DNA of 64,000 nt. It comes from Citrus sinensis (Eukaryota; Streptophyta; Magnoliopsida; Sapindales; Rutaceae). Numbering within the stretch: the first letter of the stretch is position 1; every line of letters starts with the position of its first letter. Positions 1 to 15,165 of this stretch are shown here, one piece after another. The notes beneath the pieces are model-generated. The model was not told the origin of the DNA. It did no database searches and saw nothing but the letters and a program-made list of their open reading frames with translations. The stretch is from the NCBI RefSeq assembly GCF_022201045.2, contig NC_068559.1, forward strand, positions 29,519,501-29,583,500. Direction: 5' to 3'. The translations under genes were made by a program, and so were the position numbers.

Positions 1-206
1 AGACATATTATTAAGTCATTTGATTTAAGAGAGTCGTGCTTAATTTACTAGAATAATAGTATATTCACACTGACTCTACTAAATTATATGACTTAACAAC
101 GTGTTTGCATGAAAAAAAAAAAGTACGTTCGCATAACAAAGACTATATATGTTGTGAAAAAGATGTGCCGGTGGTTTAATTAATTAAATGATTCACTCTC
201 ACTGAC

Positions 207-3200
207 CAGTAGTAGTCCCCATCCTGTTGGCATGAAGGCGAGTATACACAGCAAGATATCTTTGAAGGTCATATGAGGGATTGCTATCAAAATGATGAAG
301 ATAGTAATAAATGAAATGAATACCAAACCCTTAATCATTCTAAACAAAAGCTGGAAATTTGCACTGAATCGTCGCCTTCCAACAGACATTCCCTGTCAAA
401 GTTGAAATAGAAACCAGATCATAAATAAGAAATCCGCCACAGCCAATGCTTTAATTTTCTAGATAATTAATCGACTGGAGTTAGTTAATCTTGTTTTATT
501 TAAATTTCTCATTACCTTCACCAGCAACAATACGAAAATGATCACAACCCATGAAGCACCATAAACCTGTAGTTAATAAGTTAAAAAATTAATTAAGCTT
601 AGTTAAGAAGAATGTTTTAAACAATTAAAAGAAAAATTAAGAAAAGAAAATATGTTGTTGTTAACTTATACGCACGTACCAGAAAGTTCTGGGTACTCTT
701 GGTAAAGCTCAAGTGATAAACGAGACCATATTGATACATGAAGAAGCGCAATGACAACAATATCTCAACAATGATGCCGCGTTTCCCAGAGTAAAGGAGA
801 TGCTGTTGTTCCTTCTCCCACCAGGATTCCCAACTCTTTTCTGGAGGTACACCGATTCCTCCACGGTTGCTTATCCACTTATTCCAATCTGTCCAGTCAT
901 CAATAATCTTCTGCCACTCAAAGCCTGATGGGTTGAAGAGGAAAGGAGCAAACAACCAAGTCCCCACCATGAACCAGATTGATACAGTGATCAACAAAAA
1001 TGCAACTACACCTCTATATGAATTACCCAGTATATGGTACACAAGAAGTAGAATCATCAGTTCTATTCCTTTGACAAAGTGGCTGCGGGAGTAAAGCCGA
1101 TAATTTTCAGCAAACTTGGCGTGGAACACTACAAAGCCACGACCTGTACCTCTATATTCTGCACCGCCATGGAGCAATGTCCTCCCATAATAGTGAGTTT
1201 TTGTACCTAGAGAAAATGTGAAAAATACTGCAGCAAGTTGTAATTGCATCAATATGAAATCACTTAACGCATTGCGGAAGCCCCTTTCTAACCCAATTTC
1301 CATCATCATAGGTAAGGCCATTAAAAATCCAATTTGCACAAAAGACTGTGAAGCAAGAGCTACTTGAAGAGGCTTATTGTCTCTTATAGCTGGTTGGGTA
1401 CTCAACCCTTTTTCAAGACCACTGAGAATAAGATAAAGCCGCCCATAAAGAAACACATACACTGTGAGCACAGTTAGCTGTCAAAACAGAACCAACAGCT
1501 TGTCAGAAAATTATGAAGACTTGCATATAACAAACAGAAACACACACATACACACACAGAGTACATTCTCATCTATACATACCAAAGTGCTGAAATAGAA
1601 ACCAATCGTAGTGACATAGCATGACAACATTCTGAAGAAATCAAATCGATGTCCAAGCCTATAGATGTCACGGCTTAATGTTTGCTCGCCATTACCATTA
1701 GCTATCTTTGCCTCAAACAGAGATATTTGATTAAGACCTACATCTCTTCCCTTACCAACTTGTATATATTCATGATGAGTGACGTTGCCTTCACGTAGTG
1801 TAGAATTGAAACCTGCAAACCAAGTGTGCTGAAGAAAGAAGAAATTTTAACATTTGGAAACCTAAAACTTATGATGATACACATACCTGCAAATATGTCC
1901 TCACTTAAGTTAATAACTTTGGAAGCTTTGCTGACACCCCCTCTTGTAAGGTGAAACAATCTATCAAACACATCTGGATGACCATAGTGGAACCGGACTC
2001 TGAAGCAGCACAGAAAAATCATGTATATTTATTCAGCACATAACACGTAAGACATTCCTATCAAGATATAAGATACAAGAATGCGCGCGAAAATCATGTA
2101 AGGGGGGACATTAGCATAACTTTACCAGATAAAAAATATATAGGATACTGCTATTCTTATGTGTTAATGTTTCAGAGTGTTTCAGATGAGATACTGCTTG
2201 ATAGTAGATAACTTACTTCAAAGGGTGAGCCAACAATCTCTGCCCTATAGTTACAAAACTAGTCTCCTGATTCGACATAAACCATGCAAGAGATGAAACA
2301 CTGCATAAATCAACAAATAAATATTTGATGAGTTGCATATATCAAGAATTACTAACAAAAATGGAATCAAAATCCAGATTCTGGTTAACAACAACAACAA
2401 CTTAGTACCTGCCAGTGAATATATGCTCTCTAACTCCAAGTATTGTTGGATATCTGACACCATCATGCTTCTTAAGGAATTCTTGAAGCAAATTCCTCAT
2501 CTTGAGAGATTCTTCCATATAGTTGTCCTAATTTTTTCATATTTCGAAATGTGAGTTTGTTTGATATAATGAATTTAAGTAAATTCTACACTTATAAAGT
2601 TAAAATACTTGGTTCATATCAATTGTTTGCAAGCCTTCTCCACGTGTGAATATAATTGCGTGGTTTTGATTTTCAGGTTTCCCCCCGCCCAAAATTGCTG
2701 GTCCTGGAAGCTTTATTCGATAAATAACCTGTAGAAGAATATCCCAACAAACAGTTTCAATGTTCTTGCTTAATTTCTCAACTGATCCAATCCAACACCA
2801 TAGATACTCTTCAAGACTCATACTTGGTCTAAAGTTTGAACAGTCTCAGAAGAATCAATAGACTTGGTAGGTGCAGCAGCCTTCGCAAGAGCTGAATAAT
2901 AAACCTTCTGAACTGTCTTCTTGGTTTTATCTTTGCTAGTTTCTTCCACCTCATCGATATAAGCTACACGAAGGGACGGGTATCTGCAACAAGCAGAGAG
3001 TTTGGAGATGCAAGCATCAGTTTCTCGTAGAAACAGTAACCGACCAAAAGAATTCAAGTTCAAAGAAATACGTTGTCATAAGCCTCAGAATATCTTTTGC
3101 ACGAGCATCACCAGAACGTTTGTGAGTGCCATACTGTTGACATGATACCACATAAGTGAACTTCATGTCAGATACTGCCTGACATTGTGCCCACAGTGAT

Positions 3201-6200
3201 GTTTCACTCTTTGACTGTTCCTCACTATTCAGTTCAGCAGCCTTGTAGCCTTTCATTAATTCTGATTACAATAGATCAATGGATTTTTTATTTTTTCACA
3301 AGCAGCAACCAAAAGAGTTAGAACAATAATATGTAAAATTGTACACCAAATGAGGCAATGGTTCACATCCAAGCTTTTTTGTACCTTCATCCTTTGCCAT
3401 ATCAAGGAAGGCCTGGAGTTCCAAAGCTTTTCGGTAATACATCATGCCCCGTACTTCATGATGACAATAAGGAAGAAATTATCATATTGCAGCAAAATAA
3501 TACAGAAAACTGCAAGTCCATTACCCTGTTGAGACAGAGAAAGAGGAGAAGAGATAATACTTATACCAGTTTTGGTCAATGTTTGGCCTCTATAAGAAGC
3601 CCATAGACGAAGTTCTTCTTCCAACTCTTCGCTTGCTCTGAGTTCTTCTTCACTACTACAATTAACCCTCTCAAGAAAGTTCATCCATTCATCTGTAAAA
3701 ATTGTAGATTCCAAAATTAGCATATCCGCTAACACACTAGTCCATGGGGAAAAGAAAAAAGGGAAAAAGAAAACCTGGAAAGATCTTTTGCAAGTAAAAA
3801 AGGATGGAAACTCCATCTTCATTTGGCTTTTCCAGGCCATTAATGGAAAACAATACATCCTCTGAATAGTAGGGAGTTAGGACCCTAAATAAACAAAAGA
3901 AAAAGAATTATAATTATAAATTTGTCACCTAATATATGAATGTGAAGTGCGATATCATAGTTTTCTTCTGCTTCATGTTCTACACTCATAGCAATTTAGA
4001 GAAGGATTAAAACTAGGATTTTATTTATTAATTAAATAAAGAATAATATCGATGCGGAATTATGAAGTCCAAAGCCTTTTTTTAAGTGCGGCTACAATTT
4101 ATGCAGCAGCTATACAGGTACATTATCCTTGGTAAACAATGTTCAGCTCTGAGCTTACGAGAAGGAAAGCATATTCCGAACTTTTGGTGCACTAGGCATG
4201 TCCATGAACAATGAATTGGAGAAGAAAGAAATGCGCCTTATAGCTTCCAGATTTGATGGGACATCCATCGCAGACTCCTTCACAGTAAGCAATAGATGAA
4301 GTCTTCTGATCTGTGAGCAATAGTGAGATTATTTACGAGATATTTGGTACATGTATGTATGTCAGTAGATATGTATGCAAAAGTAAATAGTATAGTAAAA
4401 AAAAATGATCTAAAAACTTCTTCAGTAACACAATGAAGACATAAGAAGCAAGGCTGCCAAACCACGGGGAAAATATACATAAACTCTTCACCTGGCTCTG
4501 CTTGTTTAAATCATGTGATTTGGTATTATTCTAAAATGGTGAATGGTAAAATTTAGAGGCAGTAATGACATATTATTTCAACTTATGATCCTGAAAAGGT
4601 AGCTTACCTTTTCTTTCCAGGCTTCTGTTTCTGGGTAAACTGGAAATCCAAGTGCACCAAAAAAATGAACTTGTTGATCAAGGGGTGTCATTCCCTCGGT
4701 TTTTCCATAGGACCCACCATGGCTAGAATCTAACAGACTGAGTAAAGAGAATAATAAGCACATATTCTAACATCAAACATATAGCTAAGACATAGTGAAA
4801 TCAATGATTTTATTTACCTTGGAACAGCATCCTCCATTATGTCTCTGGTCACAACCTCTAGCATGTTAAGCAAGACAATAACAACTCGATCCTTGTCCTC
4901 TTTTTTATTTGCCAACTGCAGCAATTAGACTACCTTCCATTAGAATTTACAACTAAATTGAACCACTAGAGCTGTAAAGCTTCAACCGCTGACATTTACC
5001 AGGCACTCTATAAGCTCAACACATTGTTCATAGAGGCTAGGAAGTGCACTCATATTCAGTTCAGTTAACAGATTGTCCTCACGTATATGTTCATCAACTT
5101 TGGAGAAAATTTCATTAATAACCCTGGAACATCACAATTCATCGAGGAAGAAGCAAGATGTCAGAATGAAAGCAATTATATCCTCTTTTTAATGATAGTA
5201 ACATTTAGAGTTATGCTTACTCTTTCTCTCGTTCTCCCAGAACCAAAACGTTAATGATAATTTTAAAAGAAGCATAGCACTCTTGAACTGCACGATGCAT
5301 ATAATTGTCTGAATTCAATCTCTTTTTGAGTTCACGGTCTCTTCCATTGCTGTCTTTTGCCATATCCAATGCTATGGGTATCTAAACGGTAGAAATTGGT
5401 GAAATAAATTGAGGGTTTCTGTGTTCTTAGAGACCCCAGAAAAGAGATTAATTTGGGAGTAACGAGCATATATACCTACCTTGCTAGCAAGTAAAAATGG
5501 AGGCCATTGGATGAGGTCTAAATCACGGTCAGCCCAATAGGGGACAAGCAACAGGTCCATTTCCCTGCAAAAACAGGCAAGCGTTAGTGTTCTGAAGACA
5601 AAAAGTTTTGGAACTTTACAAAACAATTATCCAAGGGAAGTAAGAGCTGTAGAATTTCTGTGTAACCTATTACTTATTAGATCCTCCTCTCTGAAGCTAC
5701 TGATTATTTTGTTCCACATTTGAGCAAACTTTGCTTCCTCCTTCTCTTTATTAGTCGTGACCTGAATTAGAAGAGGTACCAACCATGAGGGTCAAGCGCT
5801 GCTAACTATAGTGCTAATGATACAGAATGATGATCAAACCTCATCAAATTTGCGAGAAAAAGTGGCCTTTAATCCCTTTTTCTTGGTCTTCTCATTCTTC
5901 TCTACTGGAATCAAGCACGCATTAAAAGCACCAGGTAGTGACTGAAATCGAGATCTTAACATTCCCAGTGTTCGAATCTGAAAGGAAAAAGAGGATCAAG
6001 CTAAGTATTTCAAATTTTCAACATCTGAAACAGATAAATGCAGGTTAATCTGTGGAATGATTTCACGGAAATTCTACATTCATAATGCTCAGGATAAGAG
6101 CTTTTTGCTCCAAAAATATTTTAAGGGAGTACTCAAGCTAAAGAGCACTCAAAGTAATAGGTGCACAAAACATGGTCTGCAATACGTCATCATTTTCTTG

Positions 6201-9200
6201 ATATGATTTGAAGGGACCCAAATTCTAGCTACACTCACAAGAAGTCAAAAAGTAGAATGTAAAGAGAAATGAAGCTTCACAAACCTCTCCGAGGCGGCGA
6301 AAAGCACCATAAATACCTCCAAATATGGTGGAGAATATAGCATACCAAATCTGAGTATCCATAAAATATACCTGTAAGAAGAACCAGCATTAGGTGGAAA
6401 CAAGAGGAAAAGGATGATGAATGTAGAAAATTGGCAATGTCAAAAATAAGAACTTACAAGAACAATTGGAGCCCAAAGTGCAATCACAACGCCAATGTTA
6501 TTCTTCGCTGCAAGCAGAGAATGATGACATCGGAAAGCATTTTCTAAAATAGAATAAGAAAGTACATCCACTTATTCCATTATTACCTTGAGGGAAGAAT
6601 TCATGCCACTGAAAGGTTCTTACGTGAACTTGCATTACAGCTTTGGTTGGACCCACAAGAGGCTTTATCTGCCATGAACAAGGAACTAAAAATTTGAGTT
6701 TCTTTTGCAATATTTTTCAGTTGGTGGACTAATATTTTGATCATCTTTAAATATTTCACAATGAAACCAGAAGGGAAACAAAATGCTAGCTAATTAGCTG
6801 CAAAAGCAATGATCAAAAGTTCCACTCATGTGTGTGCCAGGGAAATACCTCTACAAAATAACTGAAGGCTAATTTCGATGCTATTAGGAGAATCCAAAAT
6901 GTAGTATACCTACAAATTTCAGTTAACAACTCATTACTAATATCCATTGCCAACAAAATATTTTGAACTTTCAACTCTTACTTGAATAGTGAAATCGAAC
7001 TTTCATGCATTCCCCTTCCAACATAGAGTCGAGGCTGCAGGGTGGAGGGTAAGTGATGAATATTTATCATAGCAATATAAACCACAATTTATCATTAATA
7101 ATATGAACTACATGGTTCTGCATACCTGAGACCACCACATTATGAGCATCAGAATCTTATTATTTGATCTTTCAAGAAAGCGGCGAATGAATGGGAACAG
7201 AAACAACAGTACAGAGAGCATGTTTGGAGCTAAGTATACAAGGATGGCTGTAACAAATAAGGAAGGTGAACTTGGACTATTTCCAAACCAACTCTTTATA
7301 GTCTGTGCAAATCCAGCGGGATTTTTCAAACTATATGCATAAGTTATTGGTAGAATTACAACCCATCCTGCAGCTGAAACTGCCTTCAGAATATATCTTA
7401 GCTTCACATAAAATGACATGCTTCGCCTTGCTTTCCAACTTAGTACTATATCGACGACAGCTGCAATAAGTGCACAACATAAGTAATGCACCAATGTAGG
7501 AGCTAGACTGTATACTGGTGATATTACCTTGTGCAAGCTTCAGTATTGCAGCAGTAATGAAGATACTCAGGACCTTCATGAAAACATCTCCATCAAATAT
7601 AGAACTCAACTTTCCGGATCCATTCCAGCCAATGATAATCATAGCCTAAATAAAAAAATACACATCAATAATAACAAAATATATACATATTATAGGAGAC
7701 AGTAAGTAGGAGAGCATAAATAGAAAGTTGACTACCTGCAAACATAAGATATAAAAGCTCCACATTCTATCAAAACTTCTGAAGATGTGACAAAAGGAAC
7801 GTATTTCTACAAAGTTAATTTTGCCGATCCATCTGTCACCAGTAACTGGCTTCTTTTCCTGAAAAAGTATTTACAATGAGGAATCCAGTAGTTCATAATG
7901 AAATCAGGCAGAAAAAGGCTATTGTGTTAATGTTTACATGACAGGATACAAGGAAATATTGTAATCTATACAGCATTTCTGTGTTTTTTATCACTAACGG
8001 CAATACTACAAGGTATGTGGCAGTGACAGAGCCTTACATCAAGCATGTCAAAAAGAACTAAAGAAGAAGCCTCTTATGCATGAATATTGACTTAAATGTT
8101 AAAAATGAAATGTTAGCATTAGCCTGAAGCAGGGATTTTGAGTCACCAAAGAGGAGGAAGCAGAAAAGAAAGGCAAACTAGTAAATAATGTATATTCAAA
8201 ATAAGCCATACATCATCTTTGTCAACTCTAATCTCTTCAATAGGCTGGCAAAAGAAATCAGCGTCAGCACGCATAGGCCAACCTAACCGAAAACAATCAA
8301 CTGACCTGCATTTACATCTCAACTGAGTGACTTAGTCTACAGTCTTCTACAGTCTTAAGGAGAGGGAAAAAAAGGGTTAACTATGAAAATTAAAGTACCA
8401 GAAGTATTCATTTAAATCATCATAATTTCTCCATTGAGAATGCTTTGATTTTCCATCTTTGCTCCTTCTAGCTTCCTATGAAGCAGAACACCAGTCAAAT
8501 AGCAGAACTAAGACCAACTAAAAAAACAAGAGGAAAATGAGTATTCAGTGACCAAGGTAATGAAAAGCATCACCTTTGCTATTGTATCATAGATAGGCTT
8601 TACTACTTTCCACAAGAAAGCCTCTTCTTCCCCCCCATAGGCTGGCTTTATGTGCTCACCTGTCATGGGACTGACATTCCCAGCCAGCATCCCATACAGT
8701 TCAAATGCCATCTATAAAGGTTTGAATACAACTGAATTATAAAACTAGAATAAGCTTTATCTACAGGTCTTTTTTTTTTTAACAAATAATCTGTGAATAG
8801 AAATTTGAATCAAGCAGGAATGCTGCTCAATATACTTCTGAAACAGAGATAACTAAATTGAAAAACATACATGATGATATATATAACAAAGGCATTCTGG
8901 CATGAATCTCAAGTTTGCAGCTTCTCCCCATATAAGAAGATAAAGACCCATGTATAGCAATTTGCGTTGCTGCACTTCTTGTTGAATGGTTGGCAGCCTG
9001 TTAAAAGAACAGTGACACAAGTAATGACAATTATAAGAATGACTAAAACAAACAGGTAACTAACAATGTAGCACTGTCAAGCCCTAGGAAAAACGAAAGA
9101 AAGAAACAGACAGATGACAGAACTCAATGTGAGGTTCTCATGGATACCAATAAGTGAAAGAGTGGTAGGTCAGTGCGTTCTCTCATAGAAAGACTAGAAC

Positions 9201-11502
9201 TAGTCCTCTCAGCATTACAAGAAATACGGGTAGTGAAAAGGTAATTTCTTGAATTTTACATGAGAAGCCTCACCAAAGGCTACTTTTTCGCCCCAGATAC
9301 TTGCACCATTTTTTGTAGTTCTTGAAAAGTTTCTTCATCACTTCAGTCAGAGCACGATCATCCAACTAAATAGACACATTGTACACAAGTATTAACAGGA
9401 TACAACGCTAGTTCAAAATACGTCAACAATAATTTGAGCATAGAAGAAGTAAACCTTTGGTTGCTGATCTGGTTTTGGAAATTGTCGTAAGTGCACATTT
9501 GCAAGCAACAGAATCAAATGCTCCCTTTGATTTGCAACATTGTCCTTCTGCACAATGATATGCAGAACATGAGTTCCTGATAATAATGAAGCAATAACAC
9601 AAAACAAGATCGAAGTCACCTGAAAACCAAACATAGCTTGAAGCCAATCTAGAATATCTTCATCTATTTTCTTCTTGTGACCCTTTGGCCATGGCAAACC
9701 CCTGGTGTTGCGAAGTGTGGAAACAGTTGATTGAATCTGTCATGAAATGAGCAATCAATTAACTCAAGCTAGAACACAACAACTTGGAAAGGAAAAAGGG
9801 GGGAGGGGGGTAATAAGCGTACAACCAAGTAGCGGAACTAACCTCAGGATATCTCATGATAGCCTGATTTTGACTATCAGGATCAAGGGGAAGAATATTG
9901 TAAGGTACATATATTTGTGTCTTTTCTGCTACCTTAGTGTGAGCTTCCAGAATCTGAGGAAAATAGAGGAAAGACATGAAACCTTTAAAAATAATAAGAC
10001 AACCACTCTAGCTCATTCCAATCCAATCGAGGGGTTACAGTTTGATCAAATGTCATAAGAAAAAGAAGAACAAAAGCTTTCATTTTCACCTCATCAGCTA
10101 CTTCCACAGCTTCTGTTTGATTGACAGCCTTCAAAACTTCAAATAGGACTGCCGCAGTTTGATATGCTTTCGTAAGTTGGGCACTGAACTAGGAACATTA
10201 ACTTGTTAATAGAATAAAGCAAAGTAATGCCAAGTTTCCAGATGGAAAGAGGGGGGTGGGGGAAGTACACCCATGCTTTCATATTACTAACCGATCGGCT
10301 TTGTCAGCAGCATTCTGCAGAGCTTGAATGTACTTTTTGTAGTAATGTTGATAAAAGTTCTGAATTTCACGGGCATCACTCTTTGACCTTCCTGCTAATG
10401 TTGTTTCATTTTCCTGAAAGATAACAATAGGAGAAAGCATGATCAAACAGAATTCCACGTCAAAATACTTAAGACCAAGGGGAAGATGCAGTGAGGACTT
10501 AAAGTGAAAAGTTTTCAAGGCTGCCTGAAGTATTTGCGAAGGCTAGCAGAACCCACTGAACATGCAGTCACTCAAAGCCAGAACTATAGCAAATCAATGT
10601 ATGACATGCAAATAGATGGTTCAAAAGAGAGTTTGCATCCATAAAAGTTTGATATATGTCATCAAAACTGACAATTTTTTGAAAAATTAGGCAGTTTAAG
10701 GGAAAAATAACTTGATTATTGTTCTGTCCAACTCAATTTCAACTAATTCACAGATAGAAGCCTGATATTTCATAATCTATTTAAAAAATGTCTCGTCAAC
10801 GGCCAAAATCTGTGACAGCTTTCTAGCCCCTATTCTGTACAAGATGTAACTACTCAGGACTTGCTTTCTGCCATATTACACTGCAAATTAACAATCGAAA
10901 ACATTGCTCAAAAATCTCACAACAGTAATCTTAGTTAATCACATTATGTATGATGATTAAAGAAAAAAAATAAAAAGAAAAAGAAATACAGCTGCTGAAA
11001 AAGTGAAACCAGAGCTCACCCTTTCCAGACGTTGAAGAAGAGCAGTTTTAAATTGCCGAACACCACGTCCACTAGATGTAGGATCTAATCTGTGAGCTTT
11101 CTCAAACGCATAGAACCGGCCTAATTCCAGCAGCCAAAAATAACATATATCGAAATTCAGATGGAAATTCATAAAACATCCAATTACATCAGCAGATTAA
11201 ATTAAGTGCACAAATATCTATAAGCAATCGAGCTGATGAAAGAGGGTGCAAGCAAATGCAATCGTGAATAAGTAAAAAGACCAAAAGTACTAACAATATA
11301 AAAGCAACTTACAGAGATAAGCAACCCTTGGATTGCTAGCCTCCACTTCATTGGCAACTCGGAGGATTGGCGCAATCTCAACCAGTGAAGAGGGCACTAC
11401 TTCACTGTCCATCATTGCCTCTCCGAGGTTACCAGCGGTCTGCGTCCGCAGAATCCGCCTCTGCGGCTGTGGCTGTTGGTCAGAGCCCCTTCTCTGTGAC
11501 AT
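207..11502 (-). CDS. CALS1: Callose synthase, CALS1/CALS2 type (3' end off window)
   Basis: This gene encodes a plasma-membrane 1,3-beta-glucan synthase that makes callose from UDP-glucose at cell plates, plasmodesmata and wounds. The start [10 protein letters not shown] (ATG 11500-11502) leads into the family N-terminus ([38 protein letters not shown]). Small exons then follow in family order: [20 protein letters not shown] near 11.1 kb, [14 protein letters not shown] near 9.66 kb, [20 protein letters not shown] near 8.7 kb, the first membrane block at 7.1-7.6 kb, and the catalytic glucan-synthase domain from about 5.6 kb ([18 protein letters not shown]) to 1.7 kb ([17 protein letters not shown]). 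The C-terminal membrane block is at 0.2-1.5 kb. Wording such as [11 protein letters not shown] and [13 protein letters not shown] favours CALS1/2 over CALS3. The last visible exon ends at a GT donor after MPTGWGLLL (206/207). The apparent stop at 180 is intronic, and roughly the last 100 residues lie off the left edge. I saw no frameshift. A likely 5'UTR donor at about 12018 suggests a leader intron. Confidence 0.93.
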
Positions 11503-13923
11503 CTTTTGCCTCTATAAATATGATAATTCTACTTAAAACTACCTTGTTCACCTGTTAAACAGCATAAATCAGAAAACTTTTAAAAAGTTTAATCCTCATT
11601 AAATGCAAACCGTAAAAATGCTCAGAGATCATTGAAAATTTCCCTTTTTTTTTTTTCTTTGTGGATGACCCCAGCCCCAGGTAACAATTAACCAAAACAA
11701 GCACAAAAGTGAAAAACACATACTGAGCCAGGCCAAGTAAGCTTATATACTCAAGCTTTTTCATGAAACATAACAACAGAAAAGACATAGAAGCCACAAT
11801 TTTAGTGTTACTCTGTGGATTCAATTTCTTAGGAAGCCAATAGAGTGACAAGTGAGTAAATACCAAATAGGTCCCTTCCTAAGAAGTATGATAGAACAGG
11901 AGGAGAAGGCTGTTATAGTACAAGTGAAGTGAAGAGAAGAGACATAGAATAGGGAAACCAAATTGTTGTGAGGAAGCAAAGCAAGTCATAGCTAGTAGAA
12001 CGGAGATTAAGAGTACCTGTTAATTATAGAACAGAACAGCTTAAAAGATCATGCGATGTGATGTCTTCATGATGATCATAATTGATCATCAAGTCAGACC
12101 ATTTTCACAAAGGGATGAATGATTGCTTGAGAGCTGGAAATGGAATGAGATAAGAAAGAAACTGAGTAGTCTATGGAGTCTAAACTCATGCATGCCAGTA
12201 CATAAAAAGTTATAAACAATAGAAACGGAGAAAGCAGCGGCAGCACTCCACTGGTTACTAAAGCTCATACAGACAAACACAGTTACTCTTCAAAGAACCA
12301 AATATACACACGTATCATTAACTTGTTATTTGGCTTTTGGCTGTCCAATTAGAGCTTGCCAGCAGGTCATTACTTGAGGTTCTATTTCTGCGTTAAAGTC
12401 TCTGTGTCTCTGGTTGTTGCTTCTTTGATTCGAAATAAATATTTTAGCTGCCGTGTGATCTTAGCTAGCTTTAGGAAAAATTAAAAAAAAAAAATCCAAT
12501 AATTAAAAAAAAAATTAAACTACCCGATTGAATAGAAGAGGAGGTTTAAAAAAAAAAAAAAGAAGGTAAAAAGGTTTCTTATATTTAATTTAATAAAAGA
12601 ATAAATTAGATTACCCTGTTAAAAAAATAGAAGAGTAGGTAGATTGTGTCCATCCTGACATGTTTACTCACTGCTTTTGAGTGCTTGACAAACTATGATA
12701 AAGAAACACAAATATTGTTGGAAGGTGCTGGTTTTAAAAATTCTGTTCACTTGAGCTAATGGAAAGATGAGCCCAGCTTTTCTATAATTAATACAACTGT
12801 AGATATGCTGCTACATGTATGTATACAAAGTGATGGTTAAAGCGAAATGGACTAAGAATAGTAATTTGAAGTTAGGAAAACGTTGCGTCGATCATTTGAG
12901 ATAAGATTTATCTGGTAACCGAGGATTTGAGGCGAGGCCAGTGAGGCAAAGAGTGTCTTGCAAATGGTTGAATTGTTTATAGAAAAAGGCATAAAGCATG
13001 AGCTGAAAGCAAGATTGATCGTGGAAGTGATGTGTGAGTTTTAGTTGTGGGGTCCAATTAATCACCTAACTCGTTTTTGTTTTCTTGTGTGTGCCCTTTG
13101 ATTTGATTTGATTACACCCCATACCCATACCCCACAAAAATGGACTTGCAAACTAACCGGAAGATGACACGCTTTATAACCCCCCGTTGGATTAAAAGGC
13201 TGTCCGCTAAACAGTCCCGCTAATTTATATGCACACACACACACACAAAATAATTATGTTCTGTCCTTTTGCTGCATTAAAAGAAAAACAGAGCTCTTTT
13301 CTCCCAATTGGACAGATGGATGGATAGATATTGAAAAGTAAAACCATTATTCAAAAATTAAATTAATCAGAAATTGATCTCATTTCCCTTCCACTCACTA
13401 TCCAACAACATTGTCCTTGTCCTTGGCCTTGTCCTTGTCCCTGGTAATTGAATTTTATCGTATGATATGAATAGTGAAGTTCACAAAGTTGTTGGTTGTA
13501 AAAGTCTACAACAATAAAAGAGAGAGAAAGCCAGACCAAAAAACAAAAGGAGATACATGAATCTCACCTCCGACCTTTGAAGATAAATTTTAAGATAATT
13601 TTGTTATTAATTGAAAGTGTTAAAGAGTGTGCATTAAAAAAAAAAAAAAAACTCAATTTTTATCATTACTCCAAAAAAAAAAAAATAATAATAATAATAA
13701 TTAAAAAAAAGCCGGAGATGGCATGCCACTTGTAAGACAAGTACTTGTCCGCGTCATCATGGGATGCAAGCGACAGTTATTCAACACTGGAACTGGGAAT
13801 CAATACAAGCGAGACGGGGAGAGAGAGAGGGATCAAAGAAAGATTCAAGGGAATTAAATTAAAATTGAGTGAGGAACGGGTTAGGAAGTGAAGGCAGGTA
13901 GGTAATCGATAACTTCAATTTCA
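11503..13923. other. Divergent intergenic region between callose synthase and the 13924 gene
   Basis: This stretch holds the leader and upstream DNA of the minus-strand callose synthase and the promoter side of the plus-strand gene at 13924. I see no reading frame of substance. It is AT-rich with several A runs (12481-12494, 12548-12561, 13636-13651). There is a short hexamer repeat of ttgtcc units near 13411-13442, a CA run near 13232-13247 and a GA run near 13819-13828. Confidence 0.6.
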
Positions 13924-15165
13924 ATGGCAGAAGAAGGGAAAGCAGATGCGCAGCTTTTTCAGCTTCTAACAAATCTCCTTCAAGAGGTTTTACCTTTTTT
14001 TCTTTTCTTTTTTTTTTCCACCTCGATTTGTTTCTTCTATGTTATTACTTGGCTTTGCTGATTCATATAATTTAATTGTGATGATTTTCATTTGAATTTT
14101 GTTATGTGCTTACTTGATTTTGTCATTAAGAAACTCAATTGTCATATCTCCCGTCCCGTTGATTCTAAATCAGTTAGAAGATTGTTTGTAATTTCAACTT
14201 ATGGTCTGGTGTAGACGTGCAGTGTGTGTGTGATGCTGATGCATATGCATATGCATACCCAAAATGGGGACTTGACATATCTTTCTATTACCTGTAACAA
14301 GTAACACTACCCTATTTTTTATCACCCCATGTAGAGCAGTTCATTGAGATGATCATTCACTTGTCTGATCTCCTCAGTTCAGCTGTAAGTGATTAGTTTC
14401 TGTTATGGGGGAAAAAATTTTGATTTTTATGATTAAGGGGTTTCTTTGGCATTGTGCAAGTTTGGACTGAAAATCATGGATAGTTGATTGGGGTTACAGA
14501 TTTTGACGAAATTACAAGCCTAGATTCCCCCTTCCATCATAACAAATACGGAGGGGATTGAACAATGGGCTGAAATTCGGTTTCATTTTGTTCATTATCT
14601 TTTGCATACATTATTACGTCTGACTAGACGAGATATTCATCATCATGAAGCTTTCTCATCAGATTCTTGTAGGTAGAAGCATTGACCAACCAGGAAGAAA
14701 TTGAATTGCGTTCCAAAATTGAAGCACTGGGTTTGGAGGTTACTAAAGTTCCTTCAAAGTCCACACCACAACTTGATGAGGTATATTCAGGTTCTCTTGA
14801 TGCTACTCAAGTTAAAAGAATCAGATTCTCTATTCCTCCTGTCCTTTCTGGCGATTAAGTTTTCGTATTACGTGGCGATTTGCTTATTCTGTGTGTGTTT
14901 TATTTTGTTCTAATATACATCTGCTTATTAGCTGGAGATAGCTAGGGAGTTGGATAAATTATCGGCAAAGTTGGATGATGTTGATGGGATGATATCCTCA
15001 GCCATAGCTGCAGACCCACAGGTCCAGTCGCTCTTGAGTGGTACAGCTGATGTGTGGATGCCAGTTATTACTGCCACAGCTGATGAACGGCGTAATTTCA
15101 CAGGATCTATTGGAGATGACACTACTGAAGTGAAAGACAAAGAAGCTGTTGCTAATTCACGATAG
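13924..15165 (+). CDS. Small conserved-looking protein of unknown function, four exons
   Basis: I read the exons as 13924-13986, 14337-14384, 14673-14780 and 14932-15165. All junctions are GT-AG and phase 0, giving 150 residues. Exon 2 (48 nt) can be skipped without changing frame, giving 134 residues. The start is MAEEGKADAQ. The protein is rich in Glu, Leu and Lys with helical, coiled-coil-like segments (VEALTNQEEIELRSKIEAL, then ELDKLSAKLDDVDGMI), and ends in an acidic tail. There is no signal peptide or membrane segment. The regular exon phases and open last exon support a real gene. I do not recognise the family and assign no function; a subunit of a helical complex is only a guess. It lies divergent from callose synthase and convergent with the next gene. 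Confidence 0.7.

Noticed and set aside
180..206. Apparent stop ending callose synthase early (reading SESESFN)
   Set aside because: A GT donor lies right after MPTGWGLLL, where the family has an exon border. The remaining C-terminus is most likely in exons beyond the left edge, so this is not a truncation.
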